DNA of 10,233 nt, taken from UBA5336 sp039034035. GTDB taxonomy: Bacteria > Pseudomonadota > Alphaproteobacteria > Caulobacterales > Hyphomonadaceae. The position numbers were made by a program, and so were the translations under genes. How positions within the stretch are numbered: the first letter of the stretch is position 1; each line of letters starts with the position of its first letter. The notes beneath the pieces were generated by a model. That model ran no database searches. It was not told the DNA's origin and saw nothing but the letters and a program-made list of their open reading frames with translations. Where the stretch lies: positions 1-10,233 of the forward strand of contig JBCCBN010000114.1 in NCBI GenBank assembly GCA_039034035.1, given 5' to 3'. Below, in pieces: positions 6,943 through 10,233 of this stretch.

Positions 6943-7821
6943 ATGTTCGCCGGTTCCATCCCAGCCCTTGTCACCCCGTTTCGCGGCTGTGCCATCGACA
7001 AGGACGCGTTCGCCGTCCTTGTCGAGCGCCAGATCGCCGCCGGATCGGGCGCGCTGGTGCCTGTGGGTACGACCGGTGAAACCTCGACACTGTCCCATGA
7101 TGAGCACAAATCCGTTGTCAGCCTCTGTGTCGAAGTGGCTGCAGGACGTGTGCCAGTGATTGCAGGCGCCGGGGCCAACGCCACCTCAGAGGCGATTGAA
7201 CTCACCGCCCATGCCAAGGCTGCCGGCGCCGATGCCGCCCTCGTCGTCTGCCCCTATTACAACCGGCCCGACCAGCGCGGCCTGCTCGCCCACTTCACCG
7301 CGATCAATGATGCGGTGCAACTGCCCATCTTCCTCTACAACGTCCCGAAACGCACCGGCGTGGACCTGCTACCGGAAACGGTCATCGAACTTGCCAAATT
7401 GCCCAACATCATCGGCATCAAGGATGCCAGCAACGATCTCTCCCGCGTCGCCCTGCAAAAAGCCGGCACCGCTGGTGAAGCCTTCACCCTCCTGTCCGGA
7501 GAAGACCCCTCGTCGCTAGGTTTCTTTGCCTATGGCGGGGCAGGGGTGATCTCGGTCACCGCTAATGTCGCGCCCGAAGCCATGGCCAGCATGGTCGCCG
7601 CCATCACCGAGGGCCGGGTCGAAGACGCCCGCGCCATCGATACCGCGCTCGCTCCGCTGCACCGGGCCCTCTTCAGCGCCCCCAGCCCCGGTCCCACCAA
7701 ATACGCCCTGTCACAGCTCGGCCTCTGCCAGCCCGATGTCCGCCTACCCATCCTGCCCCCCGACGCGGCCGCTTGCGCTGCGGTCGATGACGCTATGCGC
7801 GTCGCTGGCCTGGTGGACTGA
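6943..7821 (+). CDS. dapA: 4-hydroxy-tetrahydrodipicolinate synthase
   Basis: A 292-residue DapA, the cytoplasmic aldolase-type enzyme that condenses pyruvate with aspartate semialdehyde, the first committed step to diaminopimelate and lysine. Seen directly: the N-terminal MFAGSIPALVTPF, GTTGE (42-46) with the catalytic Thr pair T43/T44, Y106 in CPYYNRP, YNVPKRTG with Y132 and R137, and the Schiff-base lysine K160 in GIKDAS. These match the E. coli active-site set with an offset of one residue. The length equals the E. coli enzyme. The ATG at 6943 was chosen because the family begins exactly there; in-frame TTG at 6862 and ATG at 6907 would add non-family residues. smpB starts two bases after the stop, so the two are probably co-transcribed. 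Confidence 0.96.
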   Translation: MFAGSIPALVTPFRGCAIDKDAFAVLVERQIAAGSGALVPVGTTGETSTLSHDEHKSVVSLCVEVAAGRVPVIAGAGANATSEAIELTAHAKAAGADAALVVCPYYNRPDQRGLLAHFTAINDAVQLPIFLYNVPKRTGVDLLPETVIELAKLPNIIGIKDASNDLSRVALQKAGTAGEAFTLLSGEDPSSLGFFAYGGAGVISVTANVAPEAMASMVAAITEGRVEDARAIDTALAPLHRALFSAPSPGPTKYALSQLGLCQPDVRLPILPPDAAACAAVDDAMRVAGLVD

Positions 7822-7823
7822 CC

Positions 7824-8306
7824 ATGGCCAAGGGACGCCAGACCAAGGGCCGCAGCGATGGCCTGATTGCGGAAAACCGCCGTGCTCGGCGCGACTACAC
7901 CGTCGAGGACACGCTCGAAGCGGGCATCGTGCTCCGGGGCTCGGAAGTCAAATCCCTCCGCGAGGGCCGCGCCAACATTGCCGAAAGCTATGCCGCCGTG
8001 GATGAGCACGAGCTTTGGCTGGTCAATGGCGACATCCCGATCTATCCAGCCGCCAACCGGTTCAACCATGAGCCCAAGCGCAAGCGGAAGCTCCTGGTCT
8101 CCCGCCGCGAACTCAGCCGCATCGCCCAGGCCGTCGATCGCAAGGGCCGCACGGTCGTGCCTCTCAAGCTCTATTTCAACGATCGCGGCCTGGTGAAACT
8201 CCTTGTCGGCATCGCCACCGGCCGAAAAGCCCCTGACAAGCGCGACGTGGAGAAAAATCGCGACTGGGACCGCCAGAAACAACGCCTCCTGCGCGACAAG
8301 GGCTAA
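7824..8306 (+). CDS. smpB: SsrA-binding protein SmpB
   Basis: A 160-residue SmpB, the partner of tmRNA in trans-translation, which frees ribosomes stalled on mRNAs without a stop codon and tags the nascent chain. Family segments are visible in order: IAENRRARRDYTVEDTLEAG, GIVLRGSEVKSLREGRANI, the central beta-barrel, HEPKRKRKLLVSRRE, then VVPLKLYFNDRGLVKLLVGIATGRK and the basic tail KRDVEKNRDWDRQKQRLLRDK that enters the mRNA channel. Length is normal. A GGTGGA at 7812-7817 precedes the ATG, which lies two bases after the dapA stop. The stop is only eight bases from the end of the convergent glycosylase gene. No tmRNA gene is in the window. Confidence 0.97.
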   Translation: MAKGRQTKGRSDGLIAENRRARRDYTVEDTLEAGIVLRGSEVKSLREGRANIAESYAAVDEHELWLVNGDIPIYPAANRFNHEPKRKRKLLVSRRELSRIAQAVDRKGRTVVPLKLYFNDRGLVKLLVGIATGRKAPDKRDVEKNRDWDRQKQRLLRDKG

Positions 8307-8314
8307 CGCCGAAT

Positions 8315-8992
8315 TCACCCATCCAGGATCGCCCGCGCATCGGCAAACACCGCTTCGAACATCTCCGGTGTCAGCCGCCGGGTATTGGTGTTGTACCGCG
8401 AACAATGAAAGCTCGACAGCAGTGTCAATCGCCGCCCGCCCTCGCTGAGATCAAACCGCGCCCCATGGCCAAACGGCACCTGCGACGGCTTCAGCCCCAG
8501 CGCACGGACTGTCGAATCGTGCGCAATCCGCCCCAGCACCAGGATCACCCGCAAGCGGGGCAGGGCATCGATCCGCGCCTTCAGGAATGGCCGACAGGCA
8601 TTGATCTCCGCGCCCACCGGCTTGTTCTGGGGCGGCACGCAGCGCACCGCATTGGTGATCATCGCGCCGGTCAGCGCCAACCCATCATCGGCGCGCTTGC
8701 CATAGCGCCCGGTCGAAAACCCATACGTGTCGATCGTGCCATAGAGCAGGTCCCCCGCCCAATCGCCCGTAAACGGCCTGCCGGTCCGGTTCGCCCCCGT
8801 GACCCCGGGCGCCAGGCCAACTATCAGCAGAGCGGCATCGGGGTCGCCAAAAGACGGCACCGCCCCATTGAACCAGTCGGGCTCCGCCGCGCGGTTCGCC
8901 GCGCGATAGTCCACTAGGCGCGGGCACACCCCGCAATCGACCGGCGCTTCCGCCGCCGGCCCGCCCTCTGGGCCGTCAATCCTGCCCGTCAT
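8315..8992 (-). CDS. Family 5 (UDGb-type) uracil-DNA glycosylase with Fe-S cluster
   Basis: A 225-residue uracil-DNA glycosylase superfamily protein that removes uracil, and probably other deaminated bases, from DNA in base excision repair. Four cysteines fit an iron-sulphur cluster: C20 and C23 (CGVC), C118 (RCVPPQNKP) and C133 (NACRPFL). Motif A is GLAPGVTGANRTGRPFTGD (59-77), the form typical of family 5, which lacks the catalytic Asp/Asn of families 1 and 4. The second active-site motif is SSFHCSRYNTNTRRLT, with H196. The ATG at 8992-8990 places CGVC near residue 20 as usual; the open frame continues upstream to 9091 but that part is inside the NYN gene and has no family sequence. The gene overlaps the end of the upstream NYN gene by 17 nt, so they form an operon. 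Family 4 is the alternative but motif A favours family 5. Confidence 0.9.
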   Translation of the reverse strand: MTGRIDGPEGGPAAEAPVDCGVCPRLVDYRAANRAAEPDWFNGAVPSFGDPDAALLIVGLAPGVTGANRTGRPFTGDWAGDLLYGTIDTYGFSTGRYGKRADDGLALTGAMITNAVRCVPPQNKPVGAEINACRPFLKARIDALPRLRVILVLGRIAHDSTVRALGLKPSQVPFGHGARFDLSEGGRRLTLLSSFHCSRYNTNTRRLTPEMFEAVFADARAILDG

Positions 8993-9548
8993 CGTCCCGG
9001 TCGCGGTCAGCGCTGTCGCGGCGGGGGCGGGTAAACCGGTCCGCCATGTCCGCAAGGTCGATGAACGTATCGGCCTCCCGGCGCAAATCATCGGCGATCA
9101 TCGGCGGCGAACTCTGCACCGTCGAGACCACCGTCACCCGCACCCCCTTCGCCTTGATCGCTTCGACCAGGCGGCGGAAATCCCCATCCCCCGAGAATAG
9201 CACCATGTGATCAACCGTGTCGGCCGCCAGCAACATGTCCACCGTCAGCTCGATATCCATGTTCCCGCGCACCCGGCGCCGACCCTCGCGATCGGTAAAC
9301 TCCCGCGCGGGCTTCTTGATCACGTTGAACCCATTATAGGCCAGCCAGTCGACCAGTGGCCGGATCGGCGAATAATCATCATTTTCCAGCAGGGCCGTAT
9401 AGTAATTGGCGCGCAGCAACCGGCCCTTGGTCTGGAATTCCTCCAGCAATTTCCGGAAATCGATCTCGAGATTCAGCGCCCGCGCGGCCGAATAGAGGTT
9501 CGCACCATCGATGAACAGGGCAAGCCGCTCATCCTTGTAGAAAGCCAT
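8976..9548 (-). CDS. NYN-domain (LabA/DUF88-type) putative ribonuclease
   Basis: A 190-residue protein of the NYN family, a PIN-like nuclease fold. The acidic residues expected at the metal site are visible: D14 in FIDGANLY, D98 in GNMDIELTVD, D104, and D121/D123 in the FSGDGDF motif. The domain fills about residues 8-170, and the tail (about 174-190) is highly charged, rich in Arg and Asp. The family includes LabA and is believed to act on RNA, but the substrate here is unknown. The ATG at 9548-9546 is preferred to an adjacent TTG (9551-9549); an AGGGGGAG ribosome binding site (9560-9553) lies just upstream. The gene is divergent from rpoZ and overlaps the start of the glycosylase gene, which is unrelated in fold but probably in the same transcript. 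Confidence 0.88.
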   Translation of the reverse strand: MAFYKDERLALFIDGANLYSAARALNLEIDFRKLLEEFQTKGRLLRANYYTALLENDDYSPIRPLVDWLAYNGFNVIKKPAREFTDREGRRRVRGNMDIELTVDMLLAADTVDHMVLFSGDGDFRRLVEAIKAKGVRVTVVSTVQSSPPMIADDLRREADTFIDLADMADRFTRPRRDSADRDRDDDGQD

Positions 9549-9613
9549 CAAACTCCCCCTGCCGTGCGGCTATCCCACCCCGCAAGCCGCAGATTATCCG
9601 CGCCGAGCGTTAG

Positions 9614-9627
9614 ACGAGCCCCCTCGT
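9614..9627. repeat. Small inverted repeat in the NYN/rpoZ intergenic region
   Basis: ACGAG and CTCGT flank a CCCC spacer, giving a perfect 5-bp inverted repeat. It sits between the divergent NYN and rpoZ genes. It has no T-run in either direction, so a terminator is unlikely; an operator half or chance are both possible. Confidence 0.35.
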
Positions 9628-9643
9628 GCGTGCAATACTTGTG

Positions 9644-9672
9644 TTGCAATTGCGCCAGCCTGGCGTTATTCA
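9644..9672 (+). promoter_or_regulatory. Candidate rpoZ promoter with dyad in the spacer
   Basis: TTGCAA (9644-9649) and TATTCA (9667-9672) are 17 bases apart, the spacing of a housekeeping promoter, though the -10 matches the consensus only partly. The spacer contains CGCCAG-C-CTGGCG (9653-9665), a perfect 6-bp inverted repeat around one base, and the -35 overlaps the palindrome GCAATTGC (9646-9653). Such a dyad could be a repressor or regulator site. This is a sequence-pattern call with no known consensus behind it. Confidence 0.3.
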
Positions 9673-9700
9673 CCACAGTCTTGTCAGGAGAGCTTGTTGC

Positions 9701-10051
9701 ATGGCCCGTGTCACCGTTGAAGACTGCGTCGAGAAGATCCCGAACCGGTTCGAACTGGTGCTGCTGGCGGCCCATCGTGCCCGGATGATCCGGGAAGGCT
9801 CCCCGCTCTCGGTCGACCGCGACAATGACAAGGACCCGGTCGTCGCCCTGCGCGAAATCGCCGATGAGTCCGTTGACATGAAAGCGGTCAAGGAAGGCCT
9901 CGTCGCCAGCCTCCAGGAAGTGCGCCCCAGCGAGGAGAGCGAACGCCAGGCGGACCTCGAAGCCCTCGAATCCGCTCCCGCCGCAACCGAAGATGATGTC
10001 ATGCGCGCCTACCAGGCTGAGCTGGAAGCCGGGCGCGACGATCGGATGTAG
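9701..10051 (+). CDS. rpoZ: RNA polymerase omega subunit
   Basis: A 116-residue omega subunit, which binds the beta' subunit, helps RNA polymerase assembly and in many proteobacteria forms part of a (p)ppGpp binding site. The N-terminal 60 residues carry the family pattern: MARVTVEDCVEKIPNRFELVLLAAHRAR, then SVDRDNDKDPVVALREIAD. The C-terminal half is acidic and variable, as usual for alphaproteobacterial omega. The ATG at 9701 has AGGAGAG at 9686-9692 with 8-nt spacing; the frame is open from 9626 but the extra residues are not family sequence. The (p)ppGpp synthetase/hydrolase gene starts three bases after the stop, the common proteobacterial arrangement. Confidence 0.96.
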   Translation: MARVTVEDCVEKIPNRFELVLLAAHRARMIREGSPLSVDRDNDKDPVVALREIADESVDMKAVKEGLVASLQEVRPSEESERQADLEALESAPAATEDDVMRAYQAELEAGRDDRM

Positions 10052-10054
10052 TGT

Positions 10055-10233
10055 ATGGACGGCACCACGGTCCTCGCTGATACGGCGACCGTCGAACCAA
10101 CGTGGCCCGGCGATATCGAGCCCTTGCGGTTTCCAGACCGCGCGCAACTGGTCGAGCGGGTTCCGTTCCATCCCGGCCTGAACCGCGAACGCCTCGCTGA
10201 CGCCTACGAATTCGCCAGAACCCATCACGGCAC
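10055..10233 (+). CDS. rsh: RelA/SpoT-type (p)ppGpp synthetase/hydrolase, N-terminal fragment
   Basis: The first 59 residues of a protein that runs off the window. After a short variable leader (about 1-30), the segment RAQLVERVPFHPGLNRERLADAYEFARTHHG resembles the start of the HD hydrolase domain of long RelA/SpoT homologues, whose usual form is LVERVxxYxPxxDxxxLxxAYxxAxxxHG. Such enzymes make and degrade the stringent-response alarmone in the cytoplasm. Position directly after rpoZ supports this strongly. The ATG at 10055 lies three bases beyond the rpoZ stop with no clear ribosome binding site, so translation may be coupled; the nearby GTG at 10051 is in another frame. Alphaproteobacteria usually have a single bifunctional enzyme here, but its activity cannot be judged from this fragment. 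Confidence 0.8.
   Translation, partial: MDGTTVLADTATVEPTWPGDIEPLRFPDRAQLVERVPFHPGLNRERLADAYEFARTHHG

Noticed and set aside
6861..7107. Upstream extension of the transglycosylase frame by 82 codons
   Set aside because: The extension runs antisense through the start of dapA and would bury the signal peptide that begins at the ATG at 6861.
7530..8405. Long open frame of 291 codons on the - strand opposite dapA and smpB
   Set aside because: It is antisense to two certain genes, resembles no known family and is the kind of shadow frame that GC-rich coding DNA produces.
1..10233. A new defence, mobile or biosynthetic system
   Set aside because: All substantial frames are explained by secretion, cell-wall, translation, repair or stringent-response genes; no integrase, transposase, repeat array or toxin-antitoxin pair is visible.

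Overview
The window is GC-rich chromosomal DNA with mostly G/C-ending codons. It looks alphaproteobacterial: the omega subunit starts MARVTVEDC, rpoZ runs directly into a RelA/SpoT homologue, and slt, dapA, smpB, rpoZ and rsh lie together. A Caulobacterales/Maricaulales/Hyphomonadaceae-type host would fit, but genus cannot be settled from the sequence alone. Nearly every base is coding. There are no tRNAs, rRNAs, insertion sequences, CRISPR arrays or prophage genes that I can see.

Left part (1-3806, + strand): the distal end of a type II secretion operon. It holds the C-terminal 273 residues of GspK, then GspL, GspM and GspN, joined by ATGA overlaps (K/L and L/M) or a 3-nt gap (M/N). Six bases after gspN is an unrecognised lipoprotein gene that may be an accessory of the secretion system. 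A PLP-dependent threonine/serine dehydratase-type gene (3846-4859) follows with its own strong ribosome binding site.

Middle (4825-8306): a large periplasmic soluble lytic transglycosylase lies on the - strand. Its last 35 bp overlap the end of the dehydratase gene. An 81-bp divergent intergenic region separates it from dapA, which is followed after 2 bases by smpB. DapA makes the precursor of diaminopimelate and lysine, and the transglycosylase cleaves peptidoglycan, so the divergent pair joins wall synthesis and wall turnover.

Right part (8315-10233): on the - strand, a NYN/LabA-type nuclease-domain gene overlaps a downstream family 5 (UDGb-type) uracil-DNA glycosylase gene by 17 nt. Divergent from these, rpoZ is followed after 3 bases by the start of a bifunctional (p)ppGpp synthetase/hydrolase gene cut by the window edge. 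Two small dyads upstream of rpoZ may be regulatory.

Overall this is a conserved housekeeping and secretion region. I do not see a new multi-gene system. The items most worth a second look are the lipoprotein behind gspN, the overlapping convergent ends, and the structured divergent intergenic regions.
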